This document shows, piece after piece, positions 30,684-41,145 of a DNA stretch of 64,000 nucleotides. The DNA lies in NCBI RefSeq assembly GCF_012641465.1, contig NZ_JABAIK010000001.1, forward strand, positions 372,001-436,000, written 5' to 3'. Source of the stretch: Vibrio agarilyticus. Lineage in GTDB: Bacteria > Pseudomonadota > Gammaproteobacteria > Enterobacterales > Vibrionaceae. Below the pieces are notes generated by a model. The model was not told the DNA's origin. It searched no databases and saw nothing but the letters and a program-made list of their open reading frames with translations. The position numbers were made by a program, and so were the translations under genes. The first letter of the stretch is position 1. Every line of letters starts with the position of its first letter.

Positions 30684-31604
30684 ATGAAAATATTGCTCAC
30701 TGGTGGTACCGGGTTTATTGGTGCCGAATTACTCAAGCATCTGACAACGTGGGAAGTTGTACTCTTAACCCGTGATATTGGTGCAGCTCAAAAAAAACTG
30801 CAACACACTGATATTGGCAATATTAAGTACATTGAGAACCTAGCCCTACTCGACTCACTTGATGGGTTTGACGCCGTGGTCAATCTTGCGGGCGAACCCA
30901 TCGCGAACAAGCGCTGGTCTGAGGCGCAAAAACAGAAAATTTGTGATAGCCGCTGGCAGACAACCGCACAGATTGTTGAACTGATTCAAGCCAGCCAAAC
31001 CCCGCCAAGCGTGTTTATCAGCGGCTCTGCTGTCGGCTACTATGGCGATCAAAAAGCACATCCTTTTGATGAAACGTTACACGTCGAAAGTGACGCATTT
31101 GCGCATCAGGTGTGCACCGAGTGGGAACGTATTGCCCTACACGCGCAATCGGAGCGAACTCGCGTTTGCGTGATTCGAACTGGAGTGGTGCTTGGTCTCG
31201 ATGGCGGCGCTCTTAAAAAAATGTGGCTACCTTACCAACTTGGTCTAGGAGGACCGATTGGCCAAGGCGAACAATACATTCCATGGATCCATCTACTCGA
31301 TCAAATCGGCGCGATTTTGTATTTACTTGAAACCACGCAAGCACATGGGATATTTAATCTCTGTGCGCCACATCCCGTCACAAATGCCATGTTTAGTAAA
31401 ACGTTAGCCAAAACGCTGCATCGCCCTCATCTGCTTACCACGCCCAAATGGGGAATTCGTCTTCTTCTCGGTGAGGGGGCGTGTTTGTTGCTAGACAGCC
31501 TACGAGCAAAACCAAAACGACTCACAGAGATCGGATTTCAATTTAGCTTCTCCCATTTAGAGCCGGCATTAAAAAACTTGGTCAGCCTGTCTAACAAAGG
31601 GTAA
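30684..31604 (+). CDS. yfcH: TIGR01777-type epimerase/SDR, YfcH-like
   Basis: This 306-residue extended SDR fold has the nucleotide-binding ILLTGGTGFIGAELLKHL at its start, a NLAGEPIANKRW segment, SAVGYYGD around the catalytic Tyr, and the C-terminal DUF1731-like end (LLGEGACLLLDSLRAKPKRL). The family is NAD(P)-dependent, related to SulA/YfcH; the substrate is unknown. The ATG follows GGAGAG. It is followed 27 bp later by a second SDR gene, probably in one transcript. Confidence 0.87.
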   Translation: MKILLTGGTGFIGAELLKHLTTWEVVLLTRDIGAAQKKLQHTDIGNIKYIENLALLDSLDGFDAVVNLAGEPIANKRWSEAQKQKICDSRWQTTAQIVELIQASQTPPSVFISGSAVGYYGDQKAHPFDETLHVESDAFAHQVCTEWERIALHAQSERTRVCVIRTGVVLGLDGGALKKMWLPYQLGLGGPIGQGEQYIPWIHLLDQIGAILYLLETTQAHGIFNLCAPHPVTNAMFSKTLAKTLHRPHLLTTPKWGIRLLLGEGACLLLDSLRAKPKRLTEIGFQFSFSHLEPALKNLVSLSNKG

Positions 31605-31631
31605 TCTTGGGTCATTTATCATGGAGATAAC

Positions 31632-32459
31632 ATGAAAGAACCCATCCTTATTACTGGCTGCTCCAGTGGCATTGGTTACACTTGCGCTCATGCCCTACAT
31701 CAAGAGGGTTATCAAGTGATAGCGTCATGTCGCAGCCTTGATGATGTCAAGCGCTTACAGCACGAAGGACTCACTTGCATACAGCTTGATCTGAACGATA
31801 AGAAAAGCATCGATGACGCTGTCGCCGAAACCCTAAAACTCACCGACGGTAAATTGTACGCACTTTTTAATAATGGTGCCTACGGTCAACCAGGTGCACT
31901 TGAAGATCTTCCCACCGAAGCATTACGTGAACAATTTGAAACCAACGTATTTGGTTGGCATCATCTGGTTCGACAGGTGCTGCCCATCATGATAAGCGAA
32001 AAGCGCGGGCGCATTATCCAAAATAGCTCCGTACTGGGTTTTGCTGCGATGCAATATCGCGGTGCATACAACGCATCAAAATTTGCCATCGAAGGTTGGA
32101 GTGACACGCTGCGACTGGAACTCCGTAACACCAATGTTCACATTAGTATTCTTGAGCCCGGACCGATAGAAACCCAATTTCGCGCGAATGCATTAGCGGC
32201 ATTTCAACGTTGGATTGCCTATGAGACCAGCCGACACCACCATGAATACAACCAACAAATTCATAGACTTAGCAACAAAAAATCAAACAATAAGTTTACA
32301 TTACCGCCAGAGGCGTGTCTTGAACCATTGCGTCATGCACTTACTGCCCGCCAGCCGAAAATACGTTACAGAATCACCACACCAACTCGGCTTTTTGCCG
32401 TGCTAAAACGGCTGCTTCCCCAACGCTGGCTCGATAGCATTTTGGCGCGTGCAGCTTAA
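31632..32459 (+). CDS. ybbO: SDR-family oxidoreductase, YbbO-like
   Basis: This 275-residue classical SDR has TGCSSGIG near residue 8, NNGAYGQ, the catalytic Ser in NSSVLGF and YNASKFAIEGW (Tyr-x-x-x-Lys). The C-terminal extension and the neighbouring YbbN/CnoX-like gene match E. coli ybbO, an NADP-dependent aldehyde reductase. Start ATG follows GGAGATAAC. The gap to cnoX (533 bp) is unusually long for this pair and is described separately. Confidence 0.83.
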   Translation: MKEPILITGCSSGIGYTCAHALHQEGYQVIASCRSLDDVKRLQHEGLTCIQLDLNDKKSIDDAVAETLKLTDGKLYALFNNGAYGQPGALEDLPTEALREQFETNVFGWHHLVRQVLPIMISEKRGRIIQNSSVLGFAAMQYRGAYNASKFAIEGWSDTLRLELRNTNVHISILEPGPIETQFRANALAAFQRWIAYETSRHHHEYNQQIHRLSNKKSNNKFTLPPEACLEPLRHALTARQPKIRYRITTPTRLFAVLKRLLPQRWLDSILARAA

Positions 32460-32992
32460 GGTTAAGAGTTCATATCCAAACAGTCTCGAGTTACAGATCA
32501 GAGGGAAGGCTCAAGACGTTTGAAAAGCGCGAGTAACATTAATTGATGTGACTGTCATTATTCGGTAACAAAAGCGTGCGAAGATGCATCATCTGCTTAA
32601 TTTAGGCAGACCCTACCCTTGCTGCATGAGAACACAAATGACGCTGAATCATTTAAATTGGTTGAGCTTGGGGGTCGTCGTCGTACTGTTTATCGTGTTT
32701 TAATTTGATGCCAAAGCGAAGCAATCAAGATAACGTGGCTCAAACTAAACACCGTTCAGTTACTCAGCAGGCTTGGTGACACAAAAGGAAGCGCGCGCAT
32801 TACTGCTCCTTTTATCACATCAAGCTTTGCAGACATCGATTAATATCACGACTCGGTTCCTGTTCGACGATGAAACGCTGCCTCGGCAGCGTTTTTCATT
32901 TTATGGCGTCGCCTTTTTATCTCAGTTGCTTGAAATCACCAAGGTTATCCCCATATTCTTGTAACACTCTCTGCCACTGTTAGGATATCAGC
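32460..32992. other. 533-bp gap between ybbO- and cnoX-like genes
   Basis: It starts with a degenerate repeat end (ATATCCAAACAGTCTCGAG at about 32472). A short open frame for a 25-residue hydrophobic peptide lies at 32626-32703. A terminator-like hairpin, AACGCTGCC-TCG-GGCAGCGTTTTT shaped, lies near 32875-32897. A 63-residue open frame at 32773-32964 runs through that hairpin and looks accidental. The likely cnoX promoter is in the last 90 bp. Confidence 0.5.
32626..32703 (+). CDS. Possible 25-residue membrane peptide
   Basis: The frame MRTQMTLNHLNWLSLGVVVV plus LFIVF forms a polar start followed by a single hydrophobic helix ending at the stop, the usual shape of small bacterial membrane proteins. 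An internal ATG at 32638 would give 21 residues. The ribosome site is weak for both. No homologue is known to me; it could be accidental. Confidence 0.25.
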   Translation: MRTQMTLNHLNWLSLGVVVVLFIVF

Positions 32993-33847
32993 ATGACCAC
33001 TCCCTTTGTTGTCGAACTCACCGAGCACAACTTTCAACAGCTCATTGAGAGCTCGCTGAACACGCCACTTTTAATTCATTTTTGGGCTAATCCACAGCCA
33101 GAAAGTGTTGAAATCATTCCCGCATTACAGAACCTTGCGCAACAATATCAAGGTCAAATGACCCTCGCGTTACTCGATTGTGAAAGTCAACCTGCCATTG
33201 CTGGGCAGTTTGGCGTACAAATGCTCCCCACAATTGCTTTGTTTGTTTCAGGCCAGCCGGTCGATGGGCTTGGCGGACCACAATCGATTGATTCGATTCG
33301 AGCCATGTTGGCAAAACACCTTCCAAACCCAGAGTTGCAACTTCTCGACCAAGCGAAACAATTGAATCAGCAAGGTCAGTTTGATTCTGCTCAAACCATT
33401 CTGGTGACACTCAGTGACGAGATCCGTCATCATCCAGAAGCCAAACTTGTTATGGCAGAAACACTTATTGGCTTAGAGCAAATTGATGCGGCTAAAGCAT
33501 TCCTTGAGCAAATTCCGCTGGAATATCAAGACAACTATTTCGAAAGCCTAGTAGCAAAAATTGCGCTCACTCAGCAAGCCGCAGAAAGCCCAGAGCTATT
33601 AGAGTTAGAGTCTGCCTTTGCACAAAATACTAACGACCTTGAATTACGTTTAGAGCTTGCAACCCTTTATCATCAGGCTAAGCGCAACGAAGAGGCTTTG
33701 GAGTTATTATGGCAAGTGCTAATGACTAACCTCAATGTGAAAGATGGTGAGATAAAACAACGGTTTATGGATATTCTTTCGGCACTTGGCCAAGGTGACC
33801 GAGTTGCATCAACTTACCGACGCAAACTCTACTCTCTCCTGTATTAA
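32993..33847 (+). CDS. cnoX: Thioredoxin-fold co-chaperone CnoX/YbbN-like, without active-site cysteines
   Basis: This 284-residue protein has an N-terminal thioredoxin fold (about 1-110; cis-proline in LPTIALF) and a C-terminal TPR-like helical region (about 120-284), the CnoX/YbbN architecture. In E. coli it holds chlorine- or heat-damaged proteins and passes them to GroEL and DnaK. Here the active-site position reads WANPQPES, with no cysteine where thioredoxins have WCGPC; the only nearby cysteine is Cys63. It is therefore not a redox enzyme. Downstream hairpin at 33941-33970. Confidence 0.88.
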   Translation: MTTPFVVELTEHNFQQLIESSLNTPLLIHFWANPQPESVEIIPALQNLAQQYQGQMTLALLDCESQPAIAGQFGVQMLPTIALFVSGQPVDGLGGPQSIDSIRAMLAKHLPNPELQLLDQAKQLNQQGQFDSAQTILVTLSDEIRHHPEAKLVMAETLIGLEQIDAAKAFLEQIPLEYQDNYFESLVAKIALTQQAAESPELLELESAFAQNTNDLELRLELATLYHQAKRNEEALELLWQVLMTNLNVKDGEIKQRFMDILSALGQGDRVASTYRRKLYSLLY

Positions 33848-33850
33848 GTG

Positions 33851-33930
33851 GAATGCCCAAACCACTTGAGTTGCGGCGAGTAGCTTACGCCTCATTTATT
33901 CTGCTATTCAATGCAACTCAACTTAATACT
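33851..33930 (+). repeat. Degenerate repeat fragment after cnoX
   Basis: TGCCCAAACCACTTGAGTTG at the left and ATGCAACTCAACTTAATAC at the right are worn inverted ends of the ERIC-like or family-2 type without a recognisable core. Confidence 0.5.
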
Positions 33931-33940
33931 GTCACATTGA

Positions 33941-33970
33941 TGGGATTTTGCACTAAGTCAGTGCATCCCA
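33941..33970 (+). terminator. Probable cnoX terminator
   Basis: TGGGAT-TT-TGCACT pairs with AGTGCA-TCCCA around AAGTC, followed by TTTATT. The rest of the 414-bp gap to the small secreted gene is AT-rich and carries its promoter. Confidence 0.6.
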
Positions 33971-34261
33971 TTTATTCTCGGTGACGTTGAAACGACCAAA
34001 TGTCACCAAACTTCAAATAACCCTAAAAAATACTCATTAAAATCAAATGCTTATTTCGTTTATTTGAAAAATAAAGAAACGACTTTGTTTTACATTTCAT
34101 TCAATTCTTCACCGTCTATCTCCATGCTTTGCCAAATTTCGCGCCAAAATCACAATAAAATGGCCGACTTATTTTCGGCGCCGCGCAAAAAACACTATCT
34201 ATACTCCCATCAGCAAATGACGTTACTTTTGCGATTTAAACCACACTTTGGGAGAGTTATT

Positions 34262-34480
34262 ATGAAAGCATTCGTTATTGCAGCACTGGGAGCAATGTTA
34301 ACCTTCGGTGTTAGCGCAAGTACTGGTTCATCTAGCGCCTCTAGCAATGGAGCGAACACTCAGGGCGCAGGGTTAGGCCCACGTGTTCAATGTACTTATC
34401 CCGATGGGACTCAAATGTATGTGCCTATCGGCTATTGCGAACTGATCGGTGGCAAGCACAAAGCCTATGGCAATTTCTAG
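34262..34480 (+). CDS. Small secreted protein of unknown function
   Basis: I chose the ATG at 34262, preceded by GGGAGAG at 6 nt, giving 72 residues. Residues 1-21 (MKAFVIAALGAMLTFGVSAS) form a clear signal peptide. The mature part starts with a Ser/Gly/Asn-rich stretch followed by GPRVQCTYPDGTQMYVPIGYC, whose two cysteines, about 17 residues apart, could form a periplasmic disulfide. I do not recognise the family. The open frame extends upstream to 34064 but that part is not protein-like. A hairpin follows the gene. Confidence 0.7.
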   Translation: MKAFVIAALGAMLTFGVSASTGSSSASSNGANTQGAGLGPRVQCTYPDGTQMYVPIGYCELIGGKHKAYGNF

Positions 34481-34510
34481 CTCAGAAGCAGACAGCCCTC
34501 TAAAATGAGT

Positions 34511-34532
34511 GAAGTCGCCTCTTGGCGACTTC
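34511..34532 (+). terminator. Hairpin after the small secreted gene
   Basis: GAAGTCGCC-TCTT-GGCGACTTC is a perfect 9-bp stem, followed by a weak T tract only. It could serve both this gene and the convergent DUF2057 gene. Confidence 0.6.
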
Positions 34533-34555
34533 ATCATTAAAATTACTTCAGCAAC

Positions 34556-35251
34556 TTATTGAGCAACTGCCCAACTCAAAAACTGTTTTCTCTGTGTTTC
34601 ATTTAAAGTCAAATAACCTTGTTGAAGAAGATTCATTGTTGCACTTGTTAATTCAGCGTCAGTCGCTTTATGCAAGGTCGTTTGTGCCTTTGGCTCTTCA
34701 TTTTCAGCAATCGGCGATGAAAACTCAGTCACAATAATAGGAGAAGAGAACTCGGTTTCGATTGTTTTCTGCTTCAGAATAATATTACGCTTAGCATTAT
34801 AACGTTTCACTTCTTTTTCGTAGTCTCGAGTTATTCCTTCTGAAGGCGGTAGCAACTCTTGTTGGGTGACAATCGCATTGCCACTCTCTGCCTGCACTGT
34901 GATGTAGGGTTTTTTATTAAATTGCTCAGCTTGGGCCACTGTTTCAATAGTATCATCAGCAAGTAACATAACGGTTTCATTACTGGCTTTAAACGTGATG
35001 ATCATCGGTGAAGAGTTGAACTTTTCGAATTCACCATTCGTTTTGCGCACTAATTTACCAACGCGGACAACGGCCTGATTAATCCCATCCTCTAGGTCAT
35101 AACGGTTTTTGGCAAAGAAGTTAATCCCGAGTGCCTCCCCATTTAAGGCAATCAATGAAATTTCATCATCAAGTTCAAGTGTCACTTGCGCACTAGCCAA
35201 ACAAGGCAGCGCAAGCGCGCCTATCAATGCAGTATTTCTCCAAAACTTCAT
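34556..35251 (-). CDS. DUF2057 (YccT-type) periplasmic protein
   Basis: This 231-residue protein has a signal peptide (MKFWRNTALIGALALPCLASAQ) and a beta-rich mature region (VTLELDDEISLIALNGEAL...) that fits DUF2057/UPF0319 (YccT). It ends with an ETQRKQFLSWAV segment common in Vibrio members. An unusual doubled motif EFSSPIIVTEFSSPI sits near residue 168-182. Function is not established; E. coli YccT has been linked to curli and envelope control. Downstream of the porin gene in the same direction, with a hairpin between. Confidence 0.8.
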   Translation of the reverse strand: MKFWRNTALIGALALPCLASAQVTLELDDEISLIALNGEALGINFFAKNRYDLEDGINQAVVRVGKLVRKTNGEFEKFNSSPMIITFKASNETVMLLADDTIETVAQAEQFNKKPYITVQAESGNAIVTQQELLPPSEGITRDYEKEVKRYNAKRNIILKQKTIETEFSSPIIVTEFSSPIAENEEPKAQTTLHKATDAELTSATMNLLQQGYLTLNETQRKQFLSWAVAQ

Positions 35252-35270
35252 AGACTATCTCCAAATAAAT

Positions 35271-35290
35271 CGAGCACCATATGGTGCTCG
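35271..35290 (-). terminator. Perfect 20-bp palindrome after the porin gene
   Basis: CGAGCACCAT/ATGGTGCTCG forms a hairpin 29 bp past the porin stop, followed on the minus strand by ATTTATTT. It is a probable porin terminator. Confidence 0.7.
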
Positions 35291-35319
35291 AACATCATAT
35301 TAATCATTCAAAAGGTGAT

Positions 35320-36351
35320 TTAGAAGTAGTATTCCGCACCAACTAGAATGTTGTAATCGTAACCATCTGCAGCGTTCATCTTGTAATTACGTGAATCGAT
35401 GAAGAGGTAAGTGCTTGGTAACAAATAGCCTAGACGCGCAGTAATTGCGGTATCGCCAGTGTCTGACTGTTTCTTACCATCGAACTTCGCATCTGAAGTT
35501 GCTGCGTAGCCTGCTTTTAGAACCACTTTATCAATCACGTATTGAACAGTCGCTGAATAAGCGGTTTGTTTTTTGTCACCAATGTTGTTTTTCATCTCTT
35601 TTACAGCACCAGTGATAGTCAATGCATCAAAGCCAGCGGTCGCACCTAATAAGTAATATTGTTGATCGCCTTTTTCAACGCCATCTACAGTGTATTTATC
35701 CTGAGAGTAGATACCACCATGGATGTTCACCGGGCCCGCTTGGAACGAACCAGCAACACTTGCAACAAGCGCATCTGTAGTTTCATTCATGCCGCTTAAT
35801 GTTGCTTGAAGATTAAAACCACCAAAGTTTACTGAATCAAAACGCAAATTGTTATTTACACGATCACCAAAGCTAGCACCAATATCTGCTTGGTTCCAGT
35901 CAAACACATTACCTAGACCAGGGTTTGAATGTGGCCAATCGACATAGTTATATACGGCAACCAATTGGCGACCAAACTTGAACGAGCCGATACCATCAAA
36001 TTGCAAACCCAAATATGTGTCACGAGCACCTAGCTGGCCGTTATTATTGTGGGTCCATGGTGTGTCTGGACTGAAGCCACCATTATCTGCATTACCACCT
36101 TCAATTTGCCAAAGTAGATCCGGTCCGAAATCATCAAACTCTACCACTCCGCGAAAACCGACTCGCGATTCAATGGTAGTTGAAACTTTATTGTCTCCCT
36201 TGTCAGGTGCAGAAAATTGAATAAAGCCTGCAGCTTGCCCGTAAAATTGAACTGCTTGACCATTAAGTTCAATTGCTGCATTTGCAGAACCTGCAACAGC
36301 TGCAGTCGCGATTGCTGCACCTAAAAGTGAGCGTTTAAAAAATTTGTCCAT
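35320..36351 (-). CDS. Outer-membrane general porin family protein (possibly chitoporin)
   Basis: This 343-residue protein has a signal peptide (MDKFFKRSLLGAAIATAAVA, cleavage after SANA) and alternating beta strands ending in a C-terminal aromatic (LVGAEYYF), the BamA recognition signature of trimeric 16-strand porins. DTYLGLQFDGIGSFKFGRQL is the typical porin segment near the constriction loop. Its place beside ligA corresponds, as I recall, to a V. cholerae porin (VC0972) described as a chitoporin; that assignment is inference. The start follows TTTAGGAG. It is the kind of porin ToxR may regulate. Confidence 0.88.
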   Translation of the reverse strand: MDKFFKRSLLGAAIATAAVAGSANAAIELNGQAVQFYGQAAGFIQFSAPDKGDNKVSTTIESRVGFRGVVEFDDFGPDLLWQIEGGNADNGGFSPDTPWTHNNNGQLGARDTYLGLQFDGIGSFKFGRQLVAVYNYVDWPHSNPGLGNVFDWNQADIGASFGDRVNNNLRFDSVNFGGFNLQATLSGMNETTDALVASVAGSFQAGPVNIHGGIYSQDKYTVDGVEKGDQQYYLLGATAGFDALTITGAVKEMKNNIGDKKQTAYSATVQYVIDKVVLKAGYAATSDAKFDGKKQSDTGDTAITARLGYLLPSTYLFIDSRNYKMNAADGYDYNILVGAEYYF

Positions 36352-36998
36352 GGAAAACTCCTAAAAAATGGATGTTGCTGTATCTAATGTTTCTCGCCTT
36401 TAGTTGGCCGCCGAAGGGAGAAAATGATCATTTCAAAAATTCACAACACGTTGATTGATGTAAAATTCTGAACTCCTGCATACACCTTGTGTATCCATGA
36501 CTCTTAGACTAACTCTCGATTTTCACTGCGCCAATCAGAACTTATTTTTTTTCTAAAAAAATATGAGCGATGCCAAATTTATTAACGACATCTTGATCGA
36601 GATCGAATTTTAACAGTCATCACTCACACTCAATTCAAGCTATTGAAAATATTAAATTTATATAAATAAAAAATGATATCAAAAGATCTTGATCGCAAAT
36701 GGCGATTAAATTTAACAAAGCTATCGAGAAATATGATAAGTGAAATATTCACTTTTTCCTTTTTATTCAGCACCATTTTTCACCAAGAAAATAAACAAAA
36801 CGTCAACATTTAACTCAGCATTTTCGGCTAGGTTCACAGAAATATTTCAGAGTGCCTTCGGACGGTATAATTTCGCGCGGTTTTAATCGGAAGTGATGGG
36901 ATATAAAAAGAGGAGGGCTAAAAATCAGTAAAGAAAAAAGACGCGATGCTCGTATCGCGCCTTTGAATAAACATAATGCTAATAACTTGAGTACGTTA
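36352..36998. promoter_or_regulatory. 647-bp porin upstream region
   Basis: A very AT-rich region between ligA (which ends here) and the porin gene. The nonamer TCTTGATCG occurs at 36592-36600 and 36687-36695, 95 bp apart, each inside further GATC-containing symmetry. These may be operator half-sites, regulator unknown. The ligA terminator is at its right end. No credible gene was seen. Confidence 0.45.
36937..36964 (-). terminator. ligA terminator
   Basis: On the minus strand GCGCGATACGAGCATCGCGT folds, followed by CTTTTTTCTTT. It lies 35 bp past the ligA stop. Confidence 0.78.
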
Positions 36999-39041
<2,043 letters not shown>

Positions 39042-39067
39042 TCATGTGATTATTCAAAAATGAAAAT

Positions 39068-39085
39068 GGGCTCCTTGCGGAGCCC
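39068..39085 (-). terminator. zipA-ligA intergenic hairpin
   Basis: GGGCTCC-TTGC-GGAGCCC lies 15 bp past the zipA stop with T-rich sequence downstream on the minus strand. It may be a partial terminator between zipA and ligA. Confidence 0.65.
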
Positions 39086-39099
39086 TTAGTTAATTGAGG

Positions 39100-39984
39100 T
39101 TATGCCGTTGCAGCATGAAATTCAACTATCTGACGCCGATAGGCCTTTATCCTATCGGGGGTCAATAAATTACGACGCTCATCAAGCACATGGCCACTGA
39201 GATCATCGGCAATTTGCTGCGCCGCTTGCAGCATTTGATTAAAGTTTTGCTCTTCACTACCAAAACCGGGAAGCGTCATAAACAAAGAGACCCCTTCCGT
39301 TGTGAAGTCTTCACTGTCTGCGTCGTCTAGCGTGCCGGGTTGCATCATATTCGCGACACTAAAAATGACTTTATTTTGTGGCTCGATGGTGCGATGAAAG
39401 ATTGCCATTTCCCCAAGAAATAAACCATGGCGATTCATGCTATTGACCAACTCATGTCCTTTAAAGGGGGCTGCACTACCACACTTAACATTAAGGACAA
39501 TGACTTCCATTTCTGGTTCCGCCGACGCTACAGCGGCCTCGTCAGGGTAAGCGTTCGAAGTTATGGGGTCTGCAGGCGCATCCGTAAGCACGGTGTCTAC
39601 GTCGTCGTCATCATCGCGCGCAGAAAAGGAGGGAAATTCAGCATCACTGGTGACTGGCGATGCCACCGGTTTGCCACTCACTAAATTCATTTCTGGATCG
39701 GTCACTAAACTCGATTGCGCGGCAGCGACCTCTGACACCAACGGATCTTCATCAACAGGGTCAATATCAAATGGGTTGCCTTTATCAGCGCTAATAGCAG
39801 GTTTACGAATAACGTCATAATCATCATTCGATGCTGGCAAAATCTCTTCAGGCTCCAGCTTATTCAATGGCTTATCACCAAATTTAGCGTGACCTTCTTT
39901 TTTACTGGTCCAAAGGCCGTGAAACAAAATCGCGGCAATAAACAGTCCGCCAACGATAATAAGTATAAATCGCAATTCCTGCAT
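39100..39984 (-). CDS. zipA: Cell division protein ZipA
   Basis: This 294-residue protein has an N-terminal membrane helix (LRFILIIVGGLFIAAILFHG, residues 4-23), a charged then acidic/proline linker (about 30-155), and the C-terminal FtsZ-binding domain (about 155-290) with HELVNSMNRHGLFLGEMAIFHR and GVSLFMTLPG. It tethers FtsZ to the inner membrane. The zipA-ligA order is conserved, and zipA diverges from cysZ as in E. coli. The linker is enriched in Asp/Glu. Confidence 0.95.
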   Translation of the reverse strand: MQELRFILIIVGGLFIAAILFHGLWTSKKEGHAKFGDKPLNKLEPEEILPASNDDYDVIRKPAISADKGNPFDIDPVDEDPLVSEVAAAQSSLVTDPEMNLVSGKPVASPVTSDAEFPSFSARDDDDDVDTVLTDAPADPITSNAYPDEAAVASAEPEMEVIVLNVKCGSAAPFKGHELVNSMNRHGLFLGEMAIFHRTIEPQNKVIFSVANMMQPGTLDDADSEDFTTEGVSLFMTLPGFGSEEQNFNQMLQAAQQIADDLSGHVLDERRNLLTPDRIKAYRRQIVEFHAATA

Positions 39985-40315
39985 GAATGAATCTCGCCTA
40001 TCACATCATCAAATCGATTTTGTCTAGCGCTTAGCAAAATAGCGCCAACAAGCTGTGAAATGTGGTTGGGGTACTAAATGTTAATCAAACTACTTTATCA
40101 AAGATAAACCGTAAATTAGAACTGTTAAATGCAATAAGTTCCAACCTAAGCATGATTTTTCTCATCATTTTCGTTATTGTCTTTATCAAACGCTCAAGTC
40201 ATCGCCTAAACAACACCGCGATCATAAAGTCAGTCTTCTGCTATGAGATTGACGCACCTAATCTACAGGTCATTGACTTACAGCATATCCGTTCAGTTAA
40301 ACGAAAAAGAAGATA
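39985..40315. promoter_or_regulatory. zipA-cysZ divergent region
   Basis: 331 bp, AT-rich, holding promoters for both genes. An 84-codon GTG-started frame at 40062-40316 contains a hydrophobic stretch but lacks a ribosome site and protein-like composition. A CysB site could be expected for cysZ but I could not point to one. Confidence 0.4.
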
Positions 40316-41074
40316 ATGAAAAAACGTTCAGGAATTGGCTACTTTATTTACGGCGCACAATTAGCACTTTCGCCGACAATACGTCGTTTCGTCCTCATGC
40401 CATTGCTGGCCAATATACTTCTGGTCGGCAGCGCTCTTTGGTATCTATTTAGCCAATTGCAAGGTTGGATCGCCCATTGGATTGGTGAGCTACCAAGCTA
40501 CCTTACTTGGCTGAGCTATGTACTTTGGCCGCTGATGGTTCTCACCATTCTGGCAACGTTTTCCTATTTTTTTAGCACGCTGGCCAATCTTATCGCAGCG
40601 CCATTTAACGGATTACTTGCCGAGCGTGTCGAGTATCACCTTCGCGATCTTCCGCCACCCAACGATGGTATAGCCGAACTGCTTAAAGATTTACCCCGTG
40701 TGTTTCGCCGTGAATGGCGCAAATTACGTTACGTGCTTCCCAAAGCGATTGGATTGTTCATTTTACTCTTGATCCCAGCACTCGGACAGACACTTGCACC
40801 ACTGCTTTGGTTCGCCTTCACCGCCTGGATGTTGACAGTGCAATACTGCGATTATCCCTTTGATAACCACAAAGTGCCATTCGATACCATGCGGCGCACC
40901 TTGAAACAAAATCAAATCAAAAGTTACAGCTTTGGTGCTGTCGTTTCTGTTTTTACTACAGTTCCAGTGCTCAATCTTTTTGTCATGCCGATAGCGGTAT
41001 GCGGTGCCACCGCAATGTGGGTAGAAGAGTATCAACCGCAAATAACACCACACTCGCAGACACAAACAACTTGA
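40316..41074 (+). CDS. cysZ: Sulfate transporter CysZ
   Basis: This 252-residue inner-membrane protein (EI24/CysZ family) has four to six hydrophobic segments and the conserved SGIGYFIYGAQLAL start, FFSTLANLIAAPFNGLLAERVE and QYCDYPFDNHKVPF. It transports sulfate, feeding cysteine synthesis, consistent with cysK downstream. The start is preceded by an A-rich AAGAAG. The 194-bp gap to cysK contains a chimeric repeat, so the two may have separate promoters. Confidence 0.94.
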   Translation: MKKRSGIGYFIYGAQLALSPTIRRFVLMPLLANILLVGSALWYLFSQLQGWIAHWIGELPSYLTWLSYVLWPLMVLTILATFSYFFSTLANLIAAPFNGLLAERVEYHLRDLPPPNDGIAELLKDLPRVFRREWRKLRYVLPKAIGLFILLLIPALGQTLAPLLWFAFTAWMLTVQYCDYPFDNHKVPFDTMRRTLKQNQIKSYSFGAVVSVFTTVPVLNLFVMPIAVCGATAMWVEEYQPQITPHSQTQTT

Positions 41075-41145
41075 AGATGCAGGTAGGCGACCAGCAAACA
41101 AAGCCTCTGAGCATATACCCAAGTGACTTCAAGTAGGACGGGTAT
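41058..41145 (+). repeat. Internally deleted, chimeric ERIC-like/family-2 repeat
   Basis: The left arm is ERIC-like (CAAACAACTTGAAGATGCAG to CCTCTGAGCATA). It then switches to the family-2 end TATACCCAAGTGACTTCAAG and finishes in the ERIC-like GTAGGACGGG plus TATA. Its left end overlaps the last codons of cysZ. Confidence 0.75.

Noticed and set aside
32773-32964. 63-codon frame upstream of cnoX
   Set aside because: It runs through a terminator-like hairpin and has no ribosome site or recognisable protein features.
34064-34261. 66-residue upstream extension of the small secreted protein
   Set aside because: The internal ATG at 34262 has the ribosome site and begins a signal peptide.
40062-40316. 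84-codon frame with a hydrophobic stretch between zipA and cysZ
   Set aside because: GTG start without a ribosome site, unusual composition, and it covers the expected promoter of cysZ.
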